Positions 35,808 to 44,247 of a DNA stretch of 60,020 nucleotides are shown piece after piece. The stretch lies in the NCBI RefSeq assembly GCF_000170855.1, contig NZ_ABCQ01000025.1:1-60020 (forward strand), read 5' to 3'. This DNA is from Moritella sp. PE36 (GTDB lineage Bacteria; Pseudomonadota; Gammaproteobacteria; Enterobacterales; Moritellaceae). Within the stretch, counting starts at the first letter, position 1. The number at the start of each line of letters is the position of its first letter. Under the pieces are notes generated by a model. That model had not been told where the DNA came from. It did not search any database and worked only from the letters and a program-made list of their open reading frames with translations. The position numbers were made by a program, and so were the translations under genes.

Positions 35808-38312
35808 TTACTCATTAGCTTGATCAACAATAAAAGTCCGGCCGAGACTATCGATATCGGTCGTGATGAGATGTTGTCCACCGTAAAAATCACCGCCGGC
35901 AATCCCTGTTATTCTGCCTTTGATGGCATCATCGGCGATTAAGGAGACGGTATTATTATTACGATCCCAAGTGCCTCGCAGGTTTGCTTTTTGTGCGGCT
36001 AACTTTTCTTCGACCATAACACCTATGCTGTAATAATCCATATTTATGATCGGTAAGTTGAGTAACTGATTAAAGTAATCTGTTACTGCATATAACCAAT
36101 CATATTGCAGACTATTTCCGTTACCATAATCGTGTAGATTCGTCGCATGGAAGTAATGGGGCCAAGGGCGGAAGGTCAGCATATGTCTGAAGGTTGTTTG
36201 TGCTTCTGCCGCTAAGATCTCGCTGTAGCTGCGAGGTTGACAAATCGCACCCGAAATTGTGCAGGGGTTATCACCCGCCTCAATGTGGCGTTCATAGAAG
36301 ATATAATTATATTCGTCTGTTAACTCCTCTGGTGTAGTGACGTTATAAAATAAAGAGGTTGGATAACGCGGCAGTAGTAAAATATCTGTCTCTGGGACAT
36401 AAGAAGGTATATCTTGATTTGGACGGGAGATATCTGATGCCATATAACGAATACCGAGGTCCATCATACTCTCAAATAATGCCGGATTACGCCCTTCAGG
36501 GTAATCAACAGATATCGATGATGCTTGGTTGGACCCCTCTGAATCCTCTAAGCCGGAATGATTACCTGTCACCAGCGTTTGAATCTCGGCGGTGAATTCC
36601 GGAAAGCCTAACCGTTGCCATACGCCGATATTGTCATTAATTTCTTGAAACGCAATATCATAAGTTGCTCCTGAACTTTTATACATATCACGGTGTGTAA
36701 AGGTATGGTTTAAAAATCGAAATTCGTCTCTATTGGTCACTATCGCATCTGTGAGTGGCTCACTCGCGGCGAAGCTGATTTTTAAGTTAGGATGTTTGCG
36801 TTCTTTATTGGCCTCGCTGTTAAATACTTTAATGAGGGTGCCACTGTCAGCCATAATAAGTAAGTCAAATGTAGGTAAATTCGTGGTTCTCCAGTGATTA
36901 ATTAAGCTGGTAATATTAAGTTTAATTCGATTTCTGTTAACGGTATAAGCAATACAATAATTGGGATCGAAAGAGCCGCCTGATGATAACCAAGCATTCA
37001 CTGTATTTCTTGCATTCCATGTTGCTTCATTGGTCCATGTTTCTGTCATTAGGCAGATACTACCGGTACTTTCTTCGGTACCACCTGCTACTTTCTTGGT
37101 GGTTAATTTTAGGGTTGCTGTTGCGGCATTATTGCTGATCTCATCCGGTAATTCGAATTGTAATAGCCCACGTTCTCGCATCGAGGACGATGTACCGACA
37201 TTGATTTTATTACCGTCAGTTTGATTACTATCTTGGTCTACCGAGTTAATCGACAGTGCTGTTGTTGAAATAAGGCTGACAGGGCTTGGTGAGGCTTGGG
37301 CTGCTCCGACACCATTGAAGGCGAGGTCGAGCTTGAAGCTATTGACGTTGGTGTATTGATCCGTAAACTGACTATTTGCACTGACAATATTGTCGATATC
37401 GTGGGCACTATTACGGTAACGTTTCTCGCCTGTTGTGGTATTTGTTTCTGGATCCCATAATTCGTCATGGATGAAAACATCATCTATGTGGGCGGCAAGA
37501 TAAATATACCTCGAACCAATAAATACCCCCTGTGTGGCAAAGTTTAAAAATTCGTAGTTTAATACTTGTGAATAAAGCAAATACCAGGCATTGGCGATAC
37601 TTGAATACAATACTTCACGGCCGTCAGCATATACCAGTTTCGATACCATGATCTTACCTGATGTTTTATCGGTGAGTAGCGGGGTGACAACGGGACCATC
37701 TGGGTCAAAGTTTGGATGTGTCGTTATGGTGTAATCGGTAATTGGGAGATTGTGGGTCTGATTGACGTATTCAAATATGTCATTGTTATTGGTGAGTTGC
37801 CAAACCCCGGTAAAGGAGAAACCAGCTGCCATAGAGCTCATATCCATACCATAATCTAAATCATAAGTGACGCGGAAATATTCTCCCGACATCGGGTAGC
37901 CTGATAATACTGATTCACGTACCTGATAGTCGCGTTCGTAAGCGTGTAATATTTTCCATTCGGCTAATGTAAATGCAGAGCCATTGACACTGCCAGTGCC
38001 CCAATTATATAACGAGCTATCGGTTAAAATAATACCGTTGTAGTTACCTTGGCTATTTGTCACTAACAAATCGGTTGTTAGCGTTGTCTGTGTTGCATCA
38101 AGGACATCGTAGGGCACGCCCATTTCATCGAGCATATCATCGATTAAATCAAGTCCCTGATCTTGCTCGGCAGATCCAGTGGTAATGACCAGTAGTTTCA
38201 ATTGTACAATTGGCGTGGCGCTGGCACTGGCCGCGAACAGATATAATAAGAACATAATTGATAACAAGCTAATCTTGCTTGGTATAGTGGTTCGCACCTT
38301 ACTTAGTAGCAT
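35808..38312 (-). CDS. Secreted Agd3-like polysaccharide deacetylase (CE18-type) with inserted beta-sandwich domain
   Basis: An 834-residue secreted protein: signal peptide 1-32 (ASASA), then a domain of about 230 residues beginning LKLLVITTGSAEQDQ, like the N-terminal domain of Agd3-type proteins. The metal/catalytic Asp motif AHIDDVF is at 274-280 and the His motif NHTFTH at 535-540 (H536, H540). The deacetylase fold continues to about 765, and the last 70 residues form a beta-rich tail. Residues about 345-516 look like an inserted DNRLRE-type beta-sandwich (RGLLQFELP, ATLKLTT, LNITSLINHW, HPNLKISF). Agd3 deacetylates fungal galactosaminogalactan. The gene is first in an operon with the GH114 gene. 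GGAGT lies just before the ATG. Confidence 0.78.
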   Translation of the reverse strand: MLLSKVRTTIPSKISLLSIMFLLYLFAASASATPIVQLKLLVITTGSAEQDQGLDLIDDMLDEMGVPYDVLDATQTTLTTDLLVTNSQGNYNGIILTDSSLYNWGTGSVNGSAFTLAEWKILHAYERDYQVRESVLSGYPMSGEYFRVTYDLDYGMDMSSMAAGFSFTGVWQLTNNNDIFEYVNQTHNLPITDYTITTHPNFDPDGPVVTPLLTDKTSGKIMVSKLVYADGREVLYSSIANAWYLLYSQVLNYEFLNFATQGVFIGSRYIYLAAHIDDVFIHDELWDPETNTTTGEKRYRNSAHDIDNIVSANSQFTDQYTNVNSFKLDLAFNGVGAAQASPSPVSLISTTALSINSVDQDSNQTDGNKINVGTSSSMRERGLLQFELPDEISNNAATATLKLTTKKVAGGTEESTGSICLMTETWTNEATWNARNTVNAWLSSGGSFDPNYCIAYTVNRNRIKLNITSLINHWRTTNLPTFDLLIMADSGTLIKVFNSEANKERKHPNLKISFAASEPLTDAIVTNRDEFRFLNHTFTHRDMYKSSGATYDIAFQEINDNIGVWQRLGFPEFTAEIQTLVTGNHSGLEDSEGSNQASSISVDYPEGRNPALFESMMDLGIRYMASDISRPNQDIPSYVPETDILLLPRYPTSLFYNVTTPEELTDEYNYIFYERHIEAGDNPCTISGAICQPRSYSEILAAEAQTTFRHMLTFRPWPHYFHATNLHDYGNGNSLQYDWLYAVTDYFNQLLNLPIINMDYYSIGVMVEEKLAAQKANLRGTWDRNNNTVSLIADDAIKGRITGIAGGDFYGGQHLITTDIDSLGRTFIVDQANE

Positions 38313-38570
38313 GATGTTACTCCGTTCAATGTTTAAAAATAGGTGACTGTAAGCAGGCGTTATTAAGAGTTGTGCATTACGCTTTAAATAACATTTTTAA
38401 GTGTAGACATGAAAATTAAGCGTGTAAAACGCCGTTTAGTGGCTTTACCATCTAAACTTGTAGGGTTTAGTGTCTGCATATTTTCTCTATTAGCTAGCGT
38501 CCCCATAGACTTAGATAGCAAAATTCGCTACATTAACTGTTTATTCATACAGTCCGTAATTACTCACATT

Positions 38571-40520
38571 ATGAAACTTTATATTGCCGAAAAACCCAGC
38601 CTTGGCCGTGCTATTGCCGACGTATTACCTAAACCACACAAGAAACAACAAGGTTATATTGAAGTTGGTAACGGTGATGTGGTGTCTTGGTGTATTGGCC
38701 ATTTGCTTGAACAAGCAGAACCCGATGCCTATGATGACGCGTTTAAAAAATGGCGTTTAGAGCACCTGCCTATCGTGCCTGAAACCTGGCAACTGAAGAA
38801 AAAACCCAATACCAGTAAACAACTGACCGTATTAAGAGGATTGGTAAAAAAAGCCACCAGTCTTGTGCATGCTGGAGATCCAGATCGTGAAGGGCAATTG
38901 CTGGTGGATGAGGTGATTGAATTTCTGAAAACCCCGGCGAAAAAGAAAAATACCACTCAACGATTATTGATCAGCGATCTTAACCCCGCGGCAGTAACAA
39001 AAGCGCTGAATAATCTGCAACCTAACAGTGACTTTATTCCTTTATCGGTGTCGGCATTGGCGCGCTCACGTGCCGATTGGTTATATGGCATGAACATGAC
39101 CCGCGCTTATACTTTGCAAGGTCAAAAAGTGGGTTACCAAGGGGTATTATCAGTAGGGCGCGTACAAACCCCGATTTTGGGTTTAGTGGTGAGACGTGAT
39201 ATCGAGATCGCTAATTTTGTCAGTAAACCTTTTTATGAAGTGTTGGTGCATTTACAAACCCAGCAGCAAGAGATGTTCACCGCTAAGTGGAAACCGAGTG
39301 AAGCTTGTCGTCCGTATATGGATGAAGATGGTCGGGTACTGGTCAAAAAACTGGCTGAGAATGTAGTCAGTCGCGTCCAGGGTAAAATGGGCGAAGTGAC
39401 TAAGTTGGAAAAGAAAAATAAACAACAAGCCGCGCCACTGCCATATAATTTATCCTCTCTGCAAATTGATGGTGCTAAACGTTTTGGTATGAGTGCACAG
39501 CAAGTATTAGATACCTGCCAAGCCTTATATGAACGCCATAAACTCATTACTTATCCGCGTTCTGACAGTCGTTATTTACCCAAGGAACATTACAATCATC
39601 GTGGTGGGGTGATTAACGCAATAGCCAAAACCAGTGCATCATTGCAGCAAGCGGCCTTAAATGCCGATCAAAGTTTACGTAGCAAAGCCTGGAATGACAG
39701 TAAAATTGAGGCCCATCATGCCATTATCCCTACTGAAAAAAGTAGCCACGTCGAGCGTCTTAACAGCAGTGAAAAAAATATTTATGAATTAGTCGCAAGG
39801 CAATATCTGTGTCAGTTTTACCCGCCTTATGAATACGCAGACACGGTCGCAGAAATAACTATCGCTGGTGGTTTATTTATCGCCAAAGCCAAAATGACTT
39901 TAAAGCAAGGCTGGAAAATATTATTTCCGAAATCAGCTGCCAGTAATGCTAAGCAAACTGAAGCCGAAAAAGAATTAGCCGCGCAATTACCGACCATTAA
40001 AAAAGATGAGCAGGTATTGTGTCAACGTGCTGAATGTGTTGAAAAACAAACTCAACCCCCGAAACATTTTAGTGATGCTACTTTACTTGCGGCGATGACC
40101 GGGATCTCCCGTTATGTCAAAGACAGTGAGATCCGTAAGATCTTAAAAGACACCGATGGGCTCGGCACCGAAGCCACGCGTGCAGGCATTATTGAATTGT
40201 TATTTAGACGTAACTTCCTGGTACGTAATAACAAACTGATTTTATCCACGGACGCGGGCAAAGGCTTGATTAATGCGTTGCCAGAATCAGCAACTTTGCC
40301 GGATATGACGGCGCAGTGGGAATCGGTTCTTGATGGCATCAGTAAAAAAGAAGCGAGTTATCAGCATTTCATGGGCGGCTTATTACAACAGTTATCAGGC
40401 ATGATTGAGCAGGCTAAAGCAACGCTACCGGATGGTTTACGTGGTCTTTCAAGCTGTAAACCAGCTGGTGGTCGGTTTAAGAAAAAACCAGCCAAAAAAC
40501 GGACTTATAAAAAGTCATAA
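38571..40520 (+). CDS. topB: DNA topoisomerase III
   Basis: A type IA topoisomerase that decatenates replication intermediates. TOPRIM signals LYIAEKPSLGRAI (residues 2-14) and HAGDPDREGQ are present. The catalytic Tyr lies in LITYPRSDSRYLP, and the C-terminal part of the active fold includes TDGLGTEATRAGIIE. Translation could extend upstream to 38409, but that part lacks similarity and MKLYIAEKPSLG at 38571 is the standard start; length 649 matches E. coli TopB (653). No clear Shine-Dalgarno precedes it. The C-terminal tail is Lys-rich. Confidence 0.95.
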   Translation: MKLYIAEKPSLGRAIADVLPKPHKKQQGYIEVGNGDVVSWCIGHLLEQAEPDAYDDAFKKWRLEHLPIVPETWQLKKKPNTSKQLTVLRGLVKKATSLVHAGDPDREGQLLVDEVIEFLKTPAKKKNTTQRLLISDLNPAAVTKALNNLQPNSDFIPLSVSALARSRADWLYGMNMTRAYTLQGQKVGYQGVLSVGRVQTPILGLVVRRDIEIANFVSKPFYEVLVHLQTQQQEMFTAKWKPSEACRPYMDEDGRVLVKKLAENVVSRVQGKMGEVTKLEKKNKQQAAPLPYNLSSLQIDGAKRFGMSAQQVLDTCQALYERHKLITYPRSDSRYLPKEHYNHRGGVINAIAKTSASLQQAALNADQSLRSKAWNDSKIEAHHAIIPTEKSSHVERLNSSEKNIYELVARQYLCQFYPPYEYADTVAEITIAGGLFIAKAKMTLKQGWKILFPKSAASNAKQTEAEKELAAQLPTIKKDEQVLCQRAECVEKQTQPPKHFSDATLLAAMTGISRYVKDSEIRKILKDTDGLGTEATRAGIIELLFRRNFLVRNNKLILSTDAGKGLINALPESATLPDMTAQWESVLDGISKKEASYQHFMGGLLQQLSGMIEQAKATLPDGLRGLSSCKPAGGRFKKKPAKKRTYKKS

Positions 40521-40667
40521 TCGAAAACTGAGAACTCATACTGTGTTTATATAAGGTTGTGTTGCATTTAGATCAAATTGTGCCGAGTTTGTGATAATTC
40601 TGTGATGAACAATTTTCTTAAATAGGCCATGATTACTATATGGAAAGTTAACCAAGCAGGTAACGGA

Positions 40668-41690
40668 ATGATTATTAAGTGTAAAAACAAATCTCAAGCG
40701 AGTGAAAATGATGTTGTTGCGGAACCGGTCTATCAGCAACGTCGACAATTCCTCAAGCAATTAGGTTTAGCCGGTGTGGGTTTAGCTGCGGCAAGTCCAG
40801 TGCAAGCCAGCATCTTTGATATTTTTTCTGGTGATAAGAACAAAACCAGCAAGAACGCCTTTGTGCAATCACCACTGACACTCGCGAGCAGTAAAGATTA
40901 CGCTAATGGTGAGATTTGGACACCAGAGAGAAAAGTACTCTCACATAATAATTTTTATGAGTTCGGTACGTCGAAAACCGATCCACAAAAAAATGCTCAG
41001 AACTTTAAGGTTGAACCGTGGACGCTCACCATCACTGGCGCGGTAGAAAAAGAAATTACCTTAGGCTACGACGACTTATTTAAAGTCGCGGATCTGGAAG
41101 AGCGTATTTACCGGATGCGTTGTGTGGAAGCATGGTCGATGGTGATCCCGTGGACAGGCTTCTCGCTAGCTGAAATTATTAAAAAAGCCAAACCCACCTC
41201 GAAAGCCAAATATGTCGCTTTTGAAACCTTATACGATCCGAAACAAATGCCGGGTCAAGCGTCTTCTTATCTCGGTGGCAGTCTGGATTGGCCCTATGTC
41301 GAAGGTCTGCGTATGGATGAAGCGATGCATCCGTTAACTATGTTGTCTGTGGGTACGTTTGGTAAAACCCTAGCGCCGCAAAATGGCGCGCCTATCCGCT
41401 TGGTTGTGCCGTGGAAGTATGGTTTTAAAGGCATCAAATCAATCGTTAAAATTCACTTGTTAGAAAAAGAGCCACCAACGACGTGGAATCGTCTTGCTGC
41501 TCGTGAATATGGATTTTATGCCAATGTTAATCCTGCAGTCGATCACCCGCGTTGGAGTCAAGCATCTGAACGTCGCATCGGTAGTGGCAGTATTTTCAGT
41601 TCTAAACGAATAAAAACATTACCCTTCAATGGTTACGCTGAAGACGTGGCGGGTTTATATCAAGGTATGGATCTGAAGAGGTACATTTAA
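40668..41690 (+). CDS. msrP: Protein-methionine-sulfoxide reductase catalytic subunit MsrP
   Basis: A periplasmic molybdopterin enzyme that repairs methionine sulfoxide in envelope proteins. A twin-arginine signal [14 protein letters not shown] begins at residue 23. The Mo-ligand Cys152 lies in [37 protein letters not shown] and ERRIGSGSI match E. coli MsrP closely. ATG 40668 is used (340 residues, E. coli 334); an in-frame ATG at 40629 would add 13 unlike residues. It is followed after 2 bases by msrQ, its membrane electron donor. Confidence 0.95.
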   Translation: MIIKCKNKSQASENDVVAEPVYQQRRQFLKQLGLAGVGLAAASPVQASIFDIFSGDKNKTSKNAFVQSPLTLASSKDYANGEIWTPERKVLSHNNFYEFGTSKTDPQKNAQNFKVEPWTLTITGAVEKEITLGYDDLFKVADLEERIYRMRCVEAWSMVIPWTGFSLAEIIKKAKPTSKAKYVAFETLYDPKQMPGQASSYLGGSLDWPYVEGLRMDEAMHPLTMLSVGTFGKTLAPQNGAPIRLVVPWKYGFKGIKSIVKIHLLEKEPPTTWNRLAAREYGFYANVNPAVDHPRWSQASERRIGSGSIFSSKRIKTLPFNGYAEDVAGLYQGMDLKRYI

Positions 41691-41692
41691 TT

Positions 41693-42271
41693 ATGCCAAT
41701 GCTAACCTATAAACGGTTGCCTTACTTTAAGGCCTATATTCATGTACTGGCCATTATGCCGTTAGTATATTTAGGGTTAGCCATTGATGCTGATGCATTG
41801 GGTGGCGACCCTGTGCAAGCGGTGATCCACTTTTTAGGTAAAGGCGCGTTAAATTTATTACTTGCCACCTTGGTTATTTCACCTTTAGCAAAGCGTTATA
41901 AAGAAGGCTTGTTAATTTCGACGCGCCGTGTTGTTGGCTTATATTGTTTCTTTTATGCAAGTTTACATTTAGTGGCGTTTGCTTGGCTCGATTTGGGCTG
42001 GGATATTGGTTTACTACTCGAAGAATTAGTAAAAAGACCGTATATTTGGCTCGGCATGATCGCGTTTATAATTTTACTGTTATTAGCGTTAACCTCGCCA
42101 ATGTGGGTGCGTCGTAAAATGAAACGAAATTGGCAGAAATTACACAACTTCATTTATCTCGCCGCTATTTTAACCCCTGTTCATTACTATCTTTCAGTCA
42201 AATCCGGCTGGATAGAACCTATCATATACGCCCTATTAGTGGTGTTCTTGCTGTCACAAAGAAGAAAATAG
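41693..42271 (+). CDS. msrQ: MsrQ heme-binding membrane subunit
   Basis: A 192-residue inner-membrane b-type cytochrome that passes electrons from the quinone pool or flavin reductase to MsrP. Six helices are visible, with the family motifs STRRVVGLYCFFYASLHL and KLHNFIYLAAILTPVHYYL, which contain the heme-ligand histidines. The gene starts 2 bases after msrP, forming the standard msrPQ pair. Confidence 0.94.
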   Translation: MPMLTYKRLPYFKAYIHVLAIMPLVYLGLAIDADALGGDPVQAVIHFLGKGALNLLLATLVISPLAKRYKEGLLISTRRVVGLYCFFYASLHLVAFAWLDLGWDIGLLLEELVKRPYIWLGMIAFIILLLLALTSPMWVRRKMKRNWQKLHNFIYLAAILTPVHYYLSVKSGWIEPIIYALLVVFLLSQRRK

Positions 42272-42596
42272 TGATGAAAATTACGCGATGATACTTGCCT
42301 AATCCACAGTGATTAATCTTCCTTACCTAGATGACAGCACTCTAAACTCTATAATTTACTTAGTCAAAAACAAAAAGCACAGGCTTCTTCTCAGAAAAAC
42401 AATATTACCATCCAACTCATAGATATTTGGGCGTTTTGCAACTAATGTAGTTATATCAGTACTCTTTTTTCGCATGAGAACATTATTAATTTTATGCGTC
42501 ATGCTCTCTTCACATCCCAAACAACAGATTTTTATTACTCTATGCGAAAAGGAAGTGGTGATTAATTATCATGAGATGAGATCGCCTGTGTTCATT
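42272..42596. other. Gene-free region upstream of the tor control sites
   Basis: No gene is supported in these 325 bases. A 9-bp inverted repeat TTTTCGCAT (42467-42475) / ATGCGAAAA (42542-42550) is the only structure noticed. A 41-codon ORF at 42474-42599 lacks a ribosome-binding site. Confidence 0.4.
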
Positions 42597-42690
42597 TGAC
42601 GCAACTTGTTACAACTTGACGCAAATTGTAACAAGTCAGTATAAGTTGTCATAACATGACGCAATTTAATGTCTATTTGACGTAATTTAA
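42597..42690 (+). promoter_or_regulatory. Phased TGACGYAA repeats and palindrome upstream of torE
   Basis: TGACGCAA occurs at 42597, 42617 and 42657, and TGACGTAA at 42678, on the same strand at intervals of 20, 40 and 21 bases, i.e. about two helix turns apart with one weak position near 42637. A perfect 10-bp inverted repeat CTTGTTACAA / TTGTAACAAG (42605-42635) is centred on the second copy. This looks like a multi-site binding region for the tor regulator, upstream of the promoter. The sequence is not the E. coli tor box. Confidence 0.6.
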
Positions 42691-42767
42691 AGCAATTTTA
42701 TATCGTTTTATGAATCATTTGTGAAATTAAGTTTTCTTTGATCTGTTACATCTTTTTCTTCTTGACC

Positions 42768-42796
42768 TTACTTTACACTGTTCTAAACGCTATAAT
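42768..42796 (+). promoter_or_regulatory. Putative torECA promoter
   Basis: A perfect -10 TATAAT (42791-42796) has a weak -35 TTACTT at 42768-42773, 17 bases away. A weak -35 and strong -10 suit an activator-dependent promoter. It lies 78 bases downstream of the last TGACGYAA repeat and 40 bases before torE. Confidence 0.55.
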
Positions 42797-42836
42797 TACC
42801 CCTTATTTGTAGATCATCATTGTTGCAGGAATTAAA

Positions 42837-43004
42837 ATGAAACAACAAACAAGCAGTACAGGTGCAGAAAAAAAAGGTGAGTGGAAGTTATTTCTCTTCT
42901 TAACCGTATTTTTATTTCCAATCCTAGCCACCGTTAGTGTATTTGGTTATGGCTTTATTATGTGGATGAGTAACATTCTTTTTGGCCTGCCTGGTCATTC
43001 ATAA
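42837..43004 (+). CDS. torE: TorE/NapE family small membrane protein
   Basis: A 55-residue protein with a hydrophilic N-terminus (MKQQTSSTGAEKKGEWK) and one membrane helix (about residues 18-43) ending in WMSNILFGLPGHS. The last part, with a conserved GLPG segment, is typical of the NapE/TorE family found at the head of tor operons in Shewanella and relatives. GCAGGA precedes the ATG by 6 bases. The next gene, torC, is 36 bases away. Its function in the TMAO reductase system is unclear. Confidence 0.88.
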   Translation: MKQQTSSTGAEKKGEWKLFLFLTVFLFPILATVSVFGYGFIMWMSNILFGLPGHS

Positions 43005-43040
43005 ATTTAACCAATTACATTCTATTCAGGTAACACTCAA

Positions 43041-44234
43041 ATGAAAAAATTATTTTCCATGATCGCGCGCTCTTGGCGTGTGTTTAACAAACCGAGCAAG
43101 CATATCTCTTTAGGTATTATTACTTGTGGTGCTTTCCTTGCTGGTATCATTTTCTGGGGTGGTTTCAATACTGCGTTAGAAGCAACAAATACCGAAGCAT
43201 TTTGTATTTCTTGCCACAGTATGAAAGAAAATAACTATCAAGAAATTCAAAGTACCATTCACTGGTCTAACCGTAGTGGTGTACGTGCAACGTGTCCTGA
43301 TTGTCACGTTCCACACAAATGGTCTGACAAAATGGCAGCTAAAGCCCGTGCCAGTAAAGATGTATTTGGTTGGTTGTTAGGTACTGTTAATACGAAAGAA
43401 AAATTCGAATCTAAGCGTTTACATTTAGCGCAAAACGAATGGGCTCGATTCAAGGCCAATGGGTCACTCGAATGTCGTAACTGTCATGACTATAAGAGCA
43501 TGGATTTCACTAAAATGTCTGAACGTGCGCAAGTACAAATGCGTAAAGCGGCAGAGCGTGATCAATCTTGCCTTGATTGTCATAAAGGTATTGCCCATCA
43601 GCTTCCAGAAATGGATACGTCTGCAATCAGTGAACTGGGTAAAATGGCGAGAAACCTAGAAGGTCACTCATTTGAAATTGGTAAAGAGTACTACTCGCTG
43701 GTACAAACACCACTTTACAAAGACGACAAAGAACCTGAATACCTAGGTGTGTTAACGCCTGCGACTAAGTTTAAAGTGATTTCTGAATCAGGGAAACGTC
43801 TGGAAATTGAATTAGTGACTTGGCACAAAGCCAAAGGTTACGGTCGCGTACTGTATTTTGATTTTGCTAAAAATATTGTGCAAGCAACATTATCAAAAGA
43901 AGCATCACAAGATGAATCTCTATTCATTCGTGGTGATAAGAAAGAAGATGATTTAACTGGCCTACCGTGGGAGCAAGTAACGTTCACATTATGGGTTGAT
44001 AAGAAAGGTTATGAAGAAAACCTACAAAACATTTGGGATTATGCGAAAGACGCTTACCAAACAACTTGTAGTGTTTGTCATACCCAACCAGCAGAAGCTC
44101 ATTTCGATGCAAATACGTGGGTTGGTATGTTTGCCGGCATGCAAGGTTTTGTAAACTTAGATGGCGATACACATGACGTTATCTTGAAGTACTTACAAAA
44201 TCATTCATCTGATTACAGCAAAGATGCTCACTAA
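43041..44234 (+). CDS. torC: TorC pentaheme c-type cytochrome
   Basis: A membrane-anchored NapC/NirT-family quinol dehydrogenase that passes electrons to TorA. The N-terminal anchor helix is about residues 22-42. Four CxxCH heme motifs occur in the NapC-like domain (starting at C55, C85, C145 and C177) and a fifth (CSVCH, C343-H347) in the C-terminal domain, the TorC pattern. Length 397 is normal. It overlaps the reading frame upstream of torA by only a few bases and is part of torECA. Confidence 0.95.
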   Translation: MKKLFSMIARSWRVFNKPSKHISLGIITCGAFLAGIIFWGGFNTALEATNTEAFCISCHSMKENNYQEIQSTIHWSNRSGVRATCPDCHVPHKWSDKMAAKARASKDVFGWLLGTVNTKEKFESKRLHLAQNEWARFKANGSLECRNCHDYKSMDFTKMSERAQVQMRKAAERDQSCLDCHKGIAHQLPEMDTSAISELGKMARNLEGHSFEIGKEYYSLVQTPLYKDDKEPEYLGVLTPATKFKVISESGKRLEIELVTWHKAKGYGRVLYFDFAKNIVQATLSKEASQDESLFIRGDKKEDDLTGLPWEQVTFTLWVDKKGYEENLQNIWDYAKDAYQTTCSVCHTQPAEAHFDANTWVGMFAGMQGFVNLDGDTHDVILKYLQNHSSDYSKDAH

Positions 44235-44247
44235 TTCAAAGAGAACT

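Noticed and set aside
35582..35818. Plus-strand ORF rich in Arg/Val over the tether repeat
   Set aside because: It is the complement of the Pro-Glu repeat of the GH114 lipoprotein; its composition is an artefact of the hexamer array.
42474..42599. 41-codon ORF upstream of the tor control region
   Set aside because: No ribosome-binding site, no protein-like pattern, and it runs into the regulatory repeats.
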